A DNA stretch of 33,048 bases from JBOFBH01 sp051657715 (GCA_051657715.1 JBOFLF010000016.1:1-33048), one strand, 5' to 3'; shown: positions 8,620 through 16,898, counted from the first letter of the stretch. A program made the numbers and translations. Notes: generated from the sequence alone by a model not told the origin.

Positions 8620-9570
8620 TCAGCTGAACCGGACGTGCTCGACGTCCGCGACCGCCAGCGAGCGCACCGATCCGTCGGTCTCGCCCACCAGCAGTCGCCC
8701 GTCCGCGTCGATGCCGTCCGCGGTGCCGGTCACCGTCGCACCGTCCGGCAGCCGCACCCGGACCAGACGACCGAGGGTCTGGCAGCGTCCCCGGTACGCC
8801 GACCCGATCCCGCTGGCGCGCTGATCCCCGTCGGCCCCCACCCAGCTGTGGTAGCGACCCGCCAGGGTGCGCAACACCGCTCGCAACACCGTGTCCCGGT
8901 CTGCGGTCGCCGCGCCGGCCACGACCAACGACGTCGCGTCGGGTACGGGCAGCTCATCGCGGGTCTGCGACACGTTCAGCCCGATTCCCACGACCACCGC
9001 CGGCCCTGCCGGGCGGTCGACGACCTCGGCCAGCACGCCAGCGACCTTCCGCTCGGCGATGAGGACGTCGTTGGGCCACTTGAGCTGCGCCGGCACGTGG
9101 GCCACGGCCACCAGGGCGTCAGCGACCGCGGACCCGGCGAGCAGCGGGATCCACGACCAGCGCGCGGCCGGCACCGACGGCGCCAGCAGCACCGAGAACG
9201 TCAACGACGACCGCGGCGGGGCCTGCCAGCTGCGGTCCCGCCGCCCCCGGCCCGCGTCCTGGTGCTCGGCCACCAGCACCGTGCCGGGGGCGGCCGCTCC
9301 CGCGCGTGCCCGGGTCGCCAGGTCCGCGTTCGTCGACCCGGTGCGCTCCACCACCTCGATGGACGTCCAGACCGTCGATCGGCCCGAGGCATGCCGCTGA
9401 GCTGGTGCGGCGGGCCGCTGGGCAGGTGCTGGCGCGCTGTCGACACCGCGTGGTCCCGTCGGTGCGAGCGCTTTGCTGCCCATCAGCGCCTCGTCGCCTA
9501 TGAGCGCCCGGCGCAGGGCTGCTGCTCGTAGCGGTGGCCGGGACAGGTCACTCCAGCGGTGGCGGTCCAC
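8620..9570 (-). CDS. birA: BirA, biotin--[acetyl-CoA-carboxylase] ligase
   Basis: Attaches biotin to the carrier lysine of biotin-dependent carboxylases, here most likely AccA3. Visible motifs: SIEVVERTGSTNADL, the biotinyl-AMP loop GRGRRDRSW, LKWPNDVLI, KVAGVLAEV and VGIGLNVSQ. One oddity: the loop is normally GRGRRGRxW, so Asp replaces a Gly. There is no N-terminal winged helix, so it is a monofunctional class I enzyme and not a repressor. The GTG at 9570 was chosen because TACGGT lies six bases upstream (leaderless) and because the longer reading to 9945 would run far into accD5 on the other strand. That gives 316 residues, with a slightly long Ala/Pro-rich N-terminus. It diverges from accD5. 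Confidence 0.93.
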   Translation of the reverse strand: MDRHRWSDLSRPPLRAAALRRALIGDEALMGSKALAPTGPRGVDSAPAPAQRPAAPAQRHASGRSTVWTSIEVVERTGSTNADLATRARAGAAAPGTVLVAEHQDAGRGRRDRSWQAPPRSSLTFSVLLAPSVPAARWSWIPLLAGSAVADALVAVAHVPAQLKWPNDVLIAERKVAGVLAEVVDRPAGPAVVVGIGLNVSQTRDELPVPDATSLVVAGAATADRDTVLRAVLRTLAGRYHSWVGADGDQRASGIGSAYRGRCQTLGRLVRVRLPDGATVTGTADGIDADGRLLVGETDGSVRSLAVADVEHVRFS

Positions 9571-9576
9571 CGTCGC

Positions 9577-9582
9577 ACCGTA
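9577..9582 (-). promoter_or_regulatory. Predicted leaderless -10 (TACGGT) of birA
   Basis: TACGGT on the minus strand, six bases, then GTG at 9570. It shares the 74-base divergent gap with the accD5 promoter, so the ligase and the carboxylase could be co-controlled there. Confidence 0.4.
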
Positions 9583-9631
9583 CCCGCGGCCGGCCACCCG
9601 ACCGTCGGCCTGGACCGGCGCGGCCAGCCCG

Positions 9632-9637
9632 TAGGCT
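9632..9637 (+). promoter_or_regulatory. Predicted leaderless -10 (TAGGCT) of accD5
   Basis: TAGGCT, seven bases, then GTG at 9645. This supports 9645 as the start instead of the longer open frame beginning at 9534, which would overlap birA. Confidence 0.5.
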
Positions 9638-9644
9638 GCCGCCC

Positions 9645-11396
9645 GTGCCCGACGACCAGCCCGCCGTCTCCACCATGCCACCCGTGTCACCGCCCGTGTC
9701 CAGCGAGCAGTCCGCGTCTGCGCAGCCATCAGTCGCGACGTCCCCTTCAGCGCCTCCAGATTCGCCGGCAGGCTCCCCGTCGTCCGCTCGGCCACGTGCG
9801 GCGGCGCCGGACATCCACACCACCGCCGGCAAGCTCGCCGACCTGCAGCAGCGGTACGACGAGGCGGTGCACGCCGGGTCAGCCCGGATGGTCGAGCGGC
9901 AGCACGCCCGGGGCAAGCAGACCGCGCGCGAACGGGTCGAGGCACTGCTGGACGAGGGCAGCTTCGTGGAGCTGGACGAACTCGCCCGGCACCGGTCCAC
10001 CACGTTCGGCCAGCAGCACAAGCGGCCGTACGGGGACGGCGTGGTCACCGGTCACGGGACCGTGGACGGACGGCCGGTGGTGGTGTTCAGCCAAGACGTG
10101 ACGGTCTTCGGCGGCAGCCTCGGCGAGGTGTACGGCGAGAAGATCGTCAAGGTGCTGGACCTGGCCATGAAGCTGGGCTGCCCGGTGGTCGGGATCAACG
10201 AGGGCGGTGGCGCCCGGATCCAGGAGGGGGTGGTCTCGCTCGGGCTGTACGGCGAGATCTTCCGCCGCAACGTGCTGGCCAGCGGCGTGGTGCCGCAGAT
10301 CTCGCTGATCATGGGCGCGGCCGCGGGCGGGCACGTGTACTCCCCCGCGCTGACCGACTTCGTGGTGATGGTCGACCAGACGTCGCAGATGTTCATCACC
10401 GGGCCGGACGTGATCAAGACCGTCACCGGCGAAGACGTGTCGATGGAGGACCTCGGGGGCGCCCGCACCCACAACACCCGCAGCGGGAACGCGCACCACC
10501 TGGCCGCGAACGAGGACGACGCCATCGAGTACGTCCGGCAGCTGCTGTCCTACCTGCCGAGCAACAACCTGGACGCTCCCCCGGTGTTCGCCGCTCCTGG
10601 GGCACACCCTGGCGTGGCAGACCCCGACGAGCAGGACGCGTTCCTGGACTCCGTGGTCCCGGACGCCCCGAACCAGCCGTACGACATCCGCGTCGTCGTC
10701 GAGCACGTCCTCGACGACGACGCGTTCTGCGAGGTGCAGGAGCTGTTCGCGCCCAACATCGTGGTCGGGTTCGGTCGGGTCGAGGGGCGCAGCGTCGGAG
10801 TGGTCGCCAACCAGCCACTGCACCTGGCCGGCACCCTGGACATCGACGCCTCGGAGAAGGCGGCCCGGTTCGTTCGCACCTGCGACGCGTTCAACGTGCC
10901 GGTGCTCACCTTCGTCGACGTCCCCGGGTTCTTACCGGGCACCGACCAGGAGTGGGACGGCATCATCCGGCGGGGCGCGAAGCTGATCTACGCCTACGCC
11001 GAGGCCACCGTCCCGAAGATCACCGTGATCACCCGCAAGGCGTACGGCGGCGCGTACGACGTCATGGGGTCCAAGCACCTGGGCGCCGACGTCAACCTGG
11101 CCTGGCCAACCGCACAGATCGCGGTGATGGGCGCCCAGGGCGCGGTGAACATCTTGTACCGCAAGGAACTTCGCGAGGTCGCCGAGCGCGGCGAGGACGT
11201 CGACGTGCTGCGCCAGCAGCTGATCACCGAGTACGAGGACACCCTCGTGAACCCGTACATCGCCGCCGAGCGCGGGTACGTCGATGCGGTGATCCCGCCG
11301 TCTCGGACCCGGGCGGCGATCATCCGCTGGCTGCGGCTGCTGAGCACCAAGCGGGAGACGCTGCCGCCCAAGAAGCACGGGAACATCCCGCTGTGA
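9645..11396 (+). CDS. accD5: Acyl-CoA (propionyl-CoA) carboxylase beta subunit, AccD5 type
   Basis: 583 residues with two crotonase-like carboxyltransferase halves. Visible: ARERVEALLDEGSFVE, NEGGGARIQEGVVSL, SLIMGAAAGGHVYSPALTDF and the acyl-CoA pocket segment KAYGGAYDVMGSKHLGAD. The Asp in GGAYD matches the residue known to set propionyl- over acetyl-CoA preference in actinobacterial PccB/AccD5, so propionyl-CoA is the likely main substrate and methylmalonyl-CoA the product. Residues 1-60 are a Pro/Ser-rich extension before HTTAGKLADLQQRYDEA, where the conserved domain begins. It is followed by accE with a GTGA overlap and needs a biotinylated alpha subunit, presumably AccA3 near the right edge. 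Confidence 0.95.
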   Translation: MPDDQPAVSTMPPVSPPVSSEQSASAQPSVATSPSAPPDSPAGSPSSARPRAAAPDIHTTAGKLADLQQRYDEAVHAGSARMVERQHARGKQTARERVEALLDEGSFVELDELARHRSTTFGQQHKRPYGDGVVTGHGTVDGRPVVVFSQDVTVFGGSLGEVYGEKIVKVLDLAMKLGCPVVGINEGGGARIQEGVVSLGLYGEIFRRNVLASGVVPQISLIMGAAAGGHVYSPALTDFVVMVDQTSQMFITGPDVIKTVTGEDVSMEDLGGARTHNTRSGNAHHLAANEDDAIEYVRQLLSYLPSNNLDAPPVFAAPGAHPGVADPDEQDAFLDSVVPDAPNQPYDIRVVVEHVLDDDAFCEVQELFAPNIVVGFGRVEGRSVGVVANQPLHLAGTLDIDASEKAARFVRTCDAFNVPVLTFVDVPGFLPGTDQEWDGIIRRGAKLIYAYAEATVPKITVITRKAYGGAYDVMGSKHLGADVNLAWPTAQIAVMGAQGAVNILYRKELREVAERGEDVDVLRQQLITEYEDTLVNPYIAAERGYVDAVIPPSRTRAAIIRWLRLLSTKRETLPPKKHGNIPL

Positions 11397-11650
11397 CTGG
11401 CTCCGGCGGTCAGGTGGGCGCAGACCGTGACCGGACGCCTGACGAGGGCGGCCGGTCAGTCCTGCGGGTGGTCCGCGGGCGGCCGACGACGGCCGAGCTG
11501 GCCGCGGTCGTCGTCGTGCTCCGAGCAGCGGGTTCACGCAGCCCAGCACCTGTACCGTCCCATCGAGAGCCCACCTGGGCCTGGTCCGGGCGCCCGGGGG
11601 CGGCCGACCGGCGCACCTGGTGGAGCAGCAGCCTGCCCGCCGTCCGGTGA
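11393..11650 (+). CDS. accE: Acyl-CoA carboxylase epsilon subunit (AccE)
   Basis: 85 residues from a GTG that overlaps the accD5 stop (GTGA). The core VLRVVRGRPTTAELAAVVVVL is the signature of actinobacterial carboxylase epsilon subunits, which bind the beta hexamer and raise activity. The C-terminal half (RSPAPVPSHREPTWAWSGRP) ends in Trp/Arg-rich residues, also usual for the family. No reading frame in another phase explains this segment better. Translation should be coupled to accD5. Small size and poor conservation outside the core make such genes easy to miss. Confidence 0.88.
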   Translation: MTGSGGQVGADRDRTPDEGGRSVLRVVRGRPTTAELAAVVVVLRAAGSRSPAPVPSHREPTWAWSGRPGAADRRTWWSSSLPAVR

Positions 11651-11828
11651 CCGGCCGACGCGACCTCGTACCGCGTGTCGGAGCTGGGAGTTCCTGAAGG
11701 GGTGCCGTGCTCACGCCGCTCGGTCGCCGACCTATCCTCGACATCGGGAGCCGATCGTCGACCCGGTCTGGTCGAGGCAGGGTGGCGAGCAGCGTCTCGA
11801 GCAGATCGTGACCACGCCAGCTGTGCCA

Positions 11829-11856
11829 CGTGATCAGACTGACCGACCGTGATCAG
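11829..11856. promoter_or_regulatory. Direct repeat CGTGATCAG x2 before katG, possible regulator site
   Basis: CGTGATCAG occurs at 11829-11837 and 11848-11856, 19 bases apart, about 36-63 bases before the katG start. Each copy contains the small palindrome TGATCA. Spacing near two helical turns fits a dimeric or paired regulator. There is no furA gene next to katG, so the regulator is unknown. The rest of the 241-base gap shows only a TATCCT hexamer near 11732 as a possible -10. Confidence 0.35.
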
Positions 11857-11891
11857 GTGGCAGCCACATCCGACCCGACGGAGGGACCATC

Positions 11892-14159
11892 GTGACCGAC
11901 CAGCAAGAGCCAGCCGTGGCCGACCGCAGCGGTCCTACCGTGACCGACGACCCGACCCCTGCCGCCCCAGCCGGTGGCTGCCCTGTTGTGCACGACGGGC
12001 GGATGCGGCCCCCGGCCGCTGGCGGTTCGAACCGCGACTGGTGGCCGAACCAGCTGAACCTCGCGATCCTGCGCAAGCACCCGGGCCTGTCGAACCCGAT
12101 GGGCGCCGGCTTCCGGTACGCGGACGCGTTCACGACTCTCGACCTGGATGCGGTGCGACGCGACATCGAGCAGGTCATGACGACGTCGCAGGACTGGTGG
12201 CCCGCTGACTTCGGTCACTACGGCCCGCTGTTCGTCCGGATGGCGTGGCACAGCGCCGGCACCTACCGGGTGCAGGACGGCCGTGGTGGCGCCGGAGCCG
12301 GCATGCAGCGGTTCGCGCCGCTCAACAGCTGGCCGGACAACGGAAACCTGGACAAGGCACGGCGCCTGCTGTGGCCGGTGAAGCGCACGTACGGCGCCGC
12401 CCTGTCGTGGGCGGACCTGATGGTGTTCGCCGGCAACTGCGCGCTGGAGTCCATGGGATTCACCACGTTCGGGTTCGGCGGGGGCCGCGAGGACGTCTGG
12501 GAGCCGGACGAGGACGTCTACTGGGGCCCGGAGACCGCCTGGCTCGGCGATGAACGGTACAGCGCCGAGCGCGACCTGGAACAGCCGCTGGGCGCGGTGC
12601 AGATGGGCCTGATCTACGTCAACCCGCAAGGACCGAACGGCCAGCCCGACCCGGTGGCGGCGGCCCGGGACATCCGCGAGACGTTCGGCCGGATGGCGAT
12701 GAACGACGAGGAGACGGTGGCGCTGATCGCTGGCGGGCACACCTTCGGCAAGACCCACGGGGCAGCGCCGGACTCCCACCTCGGCCCCGAGCCGGAGGCC
12801 GCGCCGCTGCAAGAACAGGGCCTGGGTTGGCGCAGCGGGTTCGGGTCCGGTGCCGGTGAGGACGCGATCACCAGCGGGTTGGAGGTGACCTGGACGCCGA
12901 CCCCGACCCGGTGGTCGACCAGCTACTTCGACCACCTGTTCCGGTACGAGTGGGAGCTGGTCACCAGCCCGGCGGGGGCCTGGCAGTGGCAGGCCACGAA
13001 CGCCGAGGCCGTGGTTCCCGGCCCGGCCGAGGGGTCGGCTCCTCGGGCGCCGACGATGCTCACCACGGACCTGGCGCTGATCAAGGACCCGGCGTACGAG
13101 CGGATCTCCCGACGCTTCCACGAGCACCCGGACGCGTTCGCGGACGCGTTCGCGCGCGCCTGGTTCAAGCTCACCCACCGCGACATGGGTCCGATCGAGC
13201 GGTACCACGGGCCGCAGGTACCGGCCGAGGAGCTGCTGTGGCAGGACCGGGTACCGGCGGTCGACCACCCGTTGGTGGGTGCGGCGGACGTCGCGACCCT
13301 CAAGCAGCGGATCCGGGACAGCGGGCTGACCACGCAGCAGCTGGTGCGGACCGCGTGGGCGTCGGCGTCCACCTTCCGCGGCAGTGACAAGCGGGGGGGC
13401 GCCAACGGTGCCCGCGTCCGCCTGGAGCCGCAGAGCGGGTGGGCGGTCAACCGTCCAGCGGAGCTGGCGGCAGTCCTGCGCGTCCTGGAGGGCGTCCAGG
13501 ACGCGTTCAACGCCGGTGCTGCTGGCGGCGTGCGGATCTCGCTGGCCGACCTCATCGTCCTGGCTGGCTCGGTCGGGGTGGAGGACGCCGCCCGGGCCGG
13601 CGGCCAGCAGGTCGAGGTGCCGTTCACCCCGGGTCGTACCGACGCGACCCAGGAGCAGACCGACGTGGAGTCGTTCGGGTACCTGGAGCCGGTGGCCGAC
13701 GGGTTCCGCAACGTGGCGGGCAAGGCCACCCGGCTGCCGGCTGAGTACCAGCTCGTCGACCGGGCGAACCTGCTGACGCTGACCGCCCCGCAGCTGACCG
13801 TCCTGGTGGGCGGATTGCGCGCGATCGGGATCAGCGAGGGCTCGCTCGGGGTCCTCACCGACCGGCCAGGAGCGTTGACCCAGGACTTCTTCGTCAACCT
13901 GCTGGGTGCCGACCCCTCGGCGCAGGCAGCGACCTGGCAGCCGACCAGCACCGACCACGAGACGTTCGAGATCAAGGACGAGTCGGGCCAGGTTCGCTGG
14001 ACGGCCAGCCGAGTGGATCTGGTCTTCGGCTCGAACTCTGAGCTGCGCGCGCTCGCCGAGGTGTACGCCGCGGACGACGCCCAGGACAAGCTCGTCCGCG
14101 ACTTCGTCTCGGCGTGGGTGAAGGTCATGGACCTGGACCGGTACGACCTGCGCCGCTGA
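11892..14159 (+). CDS. katG: KatG, bifunctional catalase-peroxidase
   Basis: 755 residues, the full length of a class I catalase-peroxidase, which breaks down hydrogen peroxide and oxidises small substrates with heme. The distal triad is Arg116-Trp119-His120 (FVRMAWHSAGTYR). The covalent Met-Tyr-Trp adduct needed for catalase activity is complete: Trp119, Tyr242 (LIYVNPQGPNG) and Met268 (FGRMAMND). The proximal His is His283 (GGHTFGKTHG). Both homologous halves are present and no disruption is seen. The GTG at 11892 has GGAGGG upstream. The usual redox repressor gene furA is not adjacent, and the gene stands between accE and maf, where it is absent from the arrangement I recall for mycobacteria. 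Confidence 0.97.
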   Translation: MTDQQEPAVADRSGPTVTDDPTPAAPAGGCPVVHDGRMRPPAAGGSNRDWWPNQLNLAILRKHPGLSNPMGAGFRYADAFTTLDLDAVRRDIEQVMTTSQDWWPADFGHYGPLFVRMAWHSAGTYRVQDGRGGAGAGMQRFAPLNSWPDNGNLDKARRLLWPVKRTYGAALSWADLMVFAGNCALESMGFTTFGFGGGREDVWEPDEDVYWGPETAWLGDERYSAERDLEQPLGAVQMGLIYVNPQGPNGQPDPVAAARDIRETFGRMAMNDEETVALIAGGHTFGKTHGAAPDSHLGPEPEAAPLQEQGLGWRSGFGSGAGEDAITSGLEVTWTPTPTRWSTSYFDHLFRYEWELVTSPAGAWQWQATNAEAVVPGPAEGSAPRAPTMLTTDLALIKDPAYERISRRFHEHPDAFADAFARAWFKLTHRDMGPIERYHGPQVPAEELLWQDRVPAVDHPLVGAADVATLKQRIRDSGLTTQQLVRTAWASASTFRGSDKRGGANGARVRLEPQSGWAVNRPAELAAVLRVLEGVQDAFNAGAAGGVRISLADLIVLAGSVGVEDAARAGGQQVEVPFTPGRTDATQEQTDVESFGYLEPVADGFRNVAGKATRLPAEYQLVDRANLLTLTAPQLTVLVGGLRAIGISEGSLGVLTDRPGALTQDFFVNLLGADPSAQAATWQPTSTDHETFEIKDESGQVRWTASRVDLVFGSNSELRALAEVYAADDAQDKLVRDFVSAWVKVMDLDRYDLRR

Positions 14160-14218
14160 GCGTTGCGCGCCGGAAGAGAGCGGGCGGAGGGTATGCACGC
14201 GAAGGAAGCAGCGTCGTC

Positions 14219-14629
14219 GTGACGGTGGTTGCGCCCCGACCCGCGGTGCTCGTCGTCGATGGCGCGAACGTGGTCGGCACCCGGCCCGACGGTTGGTGGC
14301 GCGACCGTGCCGGTGCGGCTGCCCGGTTGCATGCCCAGGTGACCTCCTGGGCGGTCGGTGCGGGTCGGGACACGCAAGTCGTCCTGGTGCTGGAGGGTCA
14401 GGCGCGCGCCGGCACCCCAGCGGGGCTCGATGCCGGTGTGCGGACCGTCCACGCCAGCGCCTCTGGTGACGACGAGGTGGTCGCCCAGGCCCGGCACGCC
14501 CTGGCCGGCGACCGCACCGTCACCGTGGTGACGGCCGATCGCGGCCTGGTCGACCGGGTTTGCGCGGCGGGCGCCCAGGTGCTCGGGCCGCGCCAGTTCC
14601 TGAGCGACCTGCTCGCCCGCGATCGCTAG
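14219..14629 (+). CDS. PIN/NYN-like domain protein, possible nuclease
   Basis: 136 residues from GTG at 14219, with GAAGGAAG about a dozen bases upstream; GTG codons at 14213 and 14216 are alternatives. It opens AVLVVDGANVVGTRPDGWWRDR: the Asp14-Gly-Ala-Asn17 pattern is typical of NYN and YacP-like members of the PIN superfamily. Further acidic residues follow in SGDDEVVAQAR and VTADRGLVDRV, in the order expected for a metal-binding RNase site. No partner antitoxin is visible. It starts 59 bases after katG and may share its transcript. The function is inferred from fold motifs only. Confidence 0.72.
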   Translation: MTVVAPRPAVLVVDGANVVGTRPDGWWRDRAGAAARLHAQVTSWAVGAGRDTQVVLVLEGQARAGTPAGLDAGVRTVHASASGDDEVVAQARHALAGDRTVTVVTADRGLVDRVCAAGAQVLGPRQFLSDLLARDR

Positions 14630-14651
14630 TGCCGCATAGGCACCGGGGACA

Positions 14652-15101
14652 TCACCCGACGAAGACGCAGAACGGGTGACCCGCGGGGTCGGCGTAGACG
14701 TGCAACGGCTCGTCCGGGTCGTCGGTGCGGTCGAGCAGCTCCCGACCGCCCAACGCCAGCACCCGCCGGTGAACCTCGGCGAGCTCAGCGGTGTCCGTCA
14801 CCGTCATATCCAGGTGCAGCTGCTGTGGCACCTGGTGATCCGGCCAGGTCGCCGGCCGCTGCCGCGGCTCCTGCTGGAAGGAGATCCCGATCCCCCCGCC
14901 TGGGGGTTGCAGCACCAGCCAGTCCTGGCCGCGTTCGTCGCCCTGCCCGGGCGGCGGCGGCGCGTCACCGGGGCGGTACTCCCAGCCGAGTAGGACCCGG
15001 TAGAACTCGGCCAGTCCCCGAGCGTCCGGGGTGTCCAGCACCACCTGACGGACCTCAGGTCGCACCTCGGTCGGGCTCTGCTGCGCAGCTGGCGACTCCA
15101 T
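14652..15101 (-). CDS. VOC-superfamily (glyoxalase/dioxygenase-like) protein
   Basis: 149 residues when started at ATG 15101; the frame is open from a TTG at 15137. Two beta-alpha-beta-beta-beta units of a vicinal oxygen chelate fold can be recognised: VRQVVLDTPDARGLAEFYRVLLGWE with GIGISFQQE, and QLHLDMTVTDTAELAEVHRRVLALGG with VYADPAGHPFCVFV. The second half has the His-x-Asp and the terminal DPAGHPF typical of actinobacterial VOC proteins. The metal, substrate and reaction are unknown. It faces the PIN/NYN gene tail-to-tail and maf head-to-head. Confidence 0.85.
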   Translation of the reverse strand: MESPAAQQSPTEVRPEVRQVVLDTPDARGLAEFYRVLLGWEYRPGDAPPPPGQGDERGQDWLVLQPPGGGIGISFQQEPRQRPATWPDHQVPQQLHLDMTVTDTAELAEVHRRVLALGGRELLDRTDDPDEPLHVYADPAGHPFCVFVG

Positions 15102-15157
15102 CCCGGCAGCCTGCAAGGACGCGGGGTACGAGCGCAACCACTCCTACGACGCTGACC

Positions 15158-15163
15158 TAGGGT
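15158..15163 (+). promoter_or_regulatory. Predicted leaderless -10 (TAGGGT) of maf
   Basis: TAGGGT, seven bases, then ATG at 15171. This favours the ATG at 15171 over the GTG at 15198, even though the conserved domain begins later. Confidence 0.45.
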
Positions 15164-15170
15164 CGAGCAC

Positions 15171-15938
15171 ATGGAGGAACCACCGAAGAGGGGGACCGTG
15201 GCCAAGGACGCCGAAGCCACCACAGCCGACGGAGCCACAGCCGACGGTACGAGGAACGAGGACACCAGCGTCGAGCCCACCGCGGACGAGCGCCCGGTGC
15301 TGGTTCTCGCGTCAGCGTCGTCGGCGCGGCTGGAGACGTTGCGGCGAGCCGGGATCGAGCCGGTGGTCCAGGTCTCCGAGGTCGACGAGGACGCGACCCT
15401 CGCCGCTGCCGTCGACCGATACGGCCCGCTGGCGCCAGCGGATGCGGCGCTGCTGCTCGCCCGGGCCAAGGCCGAGGCGGTGGCTGCCAGCTGCGGTGCC
15501 GAGGCCGTGGTGCTCGGCTGCGACTCGATGCTGGAGCTGGACGGCGAGGCTCATGGCAAGCCGGCCGATCTCACCCAGGCCCGTGACCGATGGCAACGGA
15601 TGCGCGGCGGGTCCGGGGTTCTGCACAGCGGCCACTGGGTGGTCGACACCCGACCCCACGGGTCCGGCGCGACGGCTGGGGTCACCTCGTCGACCACCGT
15701 GCACTTCGCCGACATCACGGACGCCGAGCTGGAGGCGTACCTGGCCACCGGCGAGCCGCTGCGAGTCGCCGGCGCCTTCACCACCGACGGGCTGGGTGGC
15801 GCGTTCATCCGCGGTATCGAAGGCGACCACCACACCGTGGTAGGGCTGAGCTTGCCGGTGTTGCGGGATCTGCTGGCTACCTGCGGTGTGCCCTGGACCA
15901 CGTTGTGGACCACCGACCTGGACAGGACAATCAGGTAA
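15171..15938 (+). CDS. maf: Maf-type nucleoside triphosphate pyrophosphatase
   Basis: 255 residues. Maf proteins hydrolyse non-canonical or excess NTPs to NMP and pyrophosphate. Seen: LVLASASSARLETLRRAGI (phosphate-binding start), VSEVDED, LARAKAEAVA, VVLGCDSMLELDGEAHGKP and the late Glu/Asp segment AFTTDGLGGAFIRGIEGDHHTVVGLSLP. Residues 1-42 are an acidic, Ala/Thr-rich extension before the domain; Maf proteins are normally about 200 residues. It lies between the accE region and accA3, as in mycobacteria. Its stop codon is inside the iron box of the following efeU promoter. Confidence 0.94.
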   Translation: MEEPPKRGTVAKDAEATTADGATADGTRNEDTSVEPTADERPVLVLASASSARLETLRRAGIEPVVQVSEVDEDATLAAAVDRYGPLAPADAALLLARAKAEAVAASCGAEAVVLGCDSMLELDGEAHGKPADLTQARDRWQRMRGGSGVLHSGHWVVDTRPHGSGATAGVTSSTTVHFADITDAELEAYLATGEPLRVAGAFTTDGLGGAFIRGIEGDHHTVVGLSLPVLRDLLATCGVPWTTLWTTDLDRTIR

Positions 15939-15954
15939 GGCTACCCTCACCTCC
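15919..15954 (+). promoter_or_regulatory. efeU promoter with overlapping DtxR/IdeR-like iron box
   Basis: TCAGGTAAGGCTACCCTCA at 15931-15949 matches the 19-base DtxR/IdeR consensus (TTAGGTTAGGCTAACCTAA) at 15 positions by eye. It covers a -10 hexamer TACCCT (15942-15947) that is seven bases before the GTG of efeU. A -35-like TGGACA lies 17 bases further up (15919-15924). Iron-loaded repressor on this box should block the promoter, which is the expected logic for an iron importer. The box also contains the maf stop codon. Confidence 0.75.
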
Positions 15955-16878
15955 GTGATAGCGAACTTCCTGATCGGCCTGCGCGAGGGCCTTGAAGCCG
16001 CCCTCGTCGTCGCCATCTTGGCCGCCTACCTCGTCCGGACCAACCGGGCACGGCAAGTGCGGTGGCTGTGGGCCGGCGTCGTCAGCGCGATCGTCGCCTC
16101 GATAGGTGTCGGCGCGGTGCTCACCTTCACCTCCCGGGACATGACTTTCACCCAGCAGGAGGCGTTCGGCGGCTTCGCGTCCATCGTGGCTGTCTGCCTG
16201 GTCACCTGGATGGTGTTCTGGATGCGCCGCGCCGCCCGCGGGATCGCCCAGGAGCTGCGTGGCCGGGCCGACCGTGCGCTCAGCACCGGCGGCGACCGCA
16301 ACGCCGGTGGCCGGGCGTTGGCCGTCGTGGGGTTCGTCGCCGTCGGCCGCGAGGGTCTGGAGACCGCGTTGTTCCTCTGGTCCGCCACTCGGGCCAGTGG
16401 CACCACCACGGCGCCGCTGTTGGGTGCCGCCCTCGGGCTGGCGACGGCGACGGCGATCGGGTGGCTGTTCTACCGAGGGGCGTTGCGGCTCAACCTCACC
16501 CGGTTCTTCCGGTGGAGCGGGGTCGCGTTGATCATCGTCGCGGGCGGCGTCCTGGCGTACGGGGTGCACGACCTGCAAGAGGCGACCATCCTGCCTGGCC
16601 TGGGCCAGCTGGCGTTCGACGTGAGCGGCGCCGTCCCACCGGACTCGTGGTACGGCGTGTTGCTCAAGGGGACCGTCGGCTTCACCCCCGTCACCACCTG
16701 GCTCCAGGCAGTCGCCTGGCTGGCGTACGTCCCGGTGATCCTGGCGCTGTTCCTCCGCCCGGCTCGCGCAGCCGAGGGCACCGAGCCCGACACCTCTCAG
16801 CGTGAAACCACCGATACCGGGTCCACCGATACCGGGCCCGTGGGTACCGCGTCCAAGGCGCCCGTCGCCACGTCCTGA
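15955..16878 (+). CDS. efeU: EfeU, FTR1-family ferrous/ferric iron permease
   Basis: 307 residues from GTG 15955, with about seven membrane helices. The two iron-binding REGLE motifs of the FTR1/EfeU family are intact: REGLEAALVV (10-14) and REGLETALF (132-136). Together with EfeO and EfeB it forms a ferrous-iron uptake system in the cell membrane. The longer frame starting at 15886 lies inside maf and lacks a transmembrane start, so GTG 15955, right behind the promoter, was chosen. The C-terminal tail has a short Asp/Thr/Gly repeat (STDTG twice) and no predicted membrane segment. Confidence 0.95.
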   Translation: MIANFLIGLREGLEAALVVAILAAYLVRTNRARQVRWLWAGVVSAIVASIGVGAVLTFTSRDMTFTQQEAFGGFASIVAVCLVTWMVFWMRRAARGIAQELRGRADRALSTGGDRNAGGRALAVVGFVAVGREGLETALFLWSATRASGTTTAPLLGAALGLATATAIGWLFYRGALRLNLTRFFRWSGVALIIVAGGVLAYGVHDLQEATILPGLGQLAFDVSGAVPPDSWYGVLLKGTVGFTPVTTWLQAVAWLAYVPVILALFLRPARAAEGTEPDTSQRETTDTGSTDTGPVGTASKAPVATS

Positions 16879-16898
16879 CCTTCTCGTCCTGACCTTCT
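16871..16898. repeat. 14-base tandem repeat at the efeU 3' end
   Basis: CGTCCTGACCTTCT is present twice in a row (16871-16884, 16885-16898), followed by a partial copy near 16906-16914. The first copy contains the efeU stop codon, and each copy brings another TGA. It looks like a local slippage duplication in the efeU-efeO gap; no hairpin is formed. Confidence 0.8.

Noticed and set aside
11853..14198. Long minus-strand open frame opposite katG
   Set aside because: Antisense shadow of katG; low-complexity translation and no start signal.
14629..14643. Small hairpin GTGCC-GCATA-GGCAC between two convergent genes
   Set aside because: Only five base pairs and no U-tract; too weak to call a terminator.
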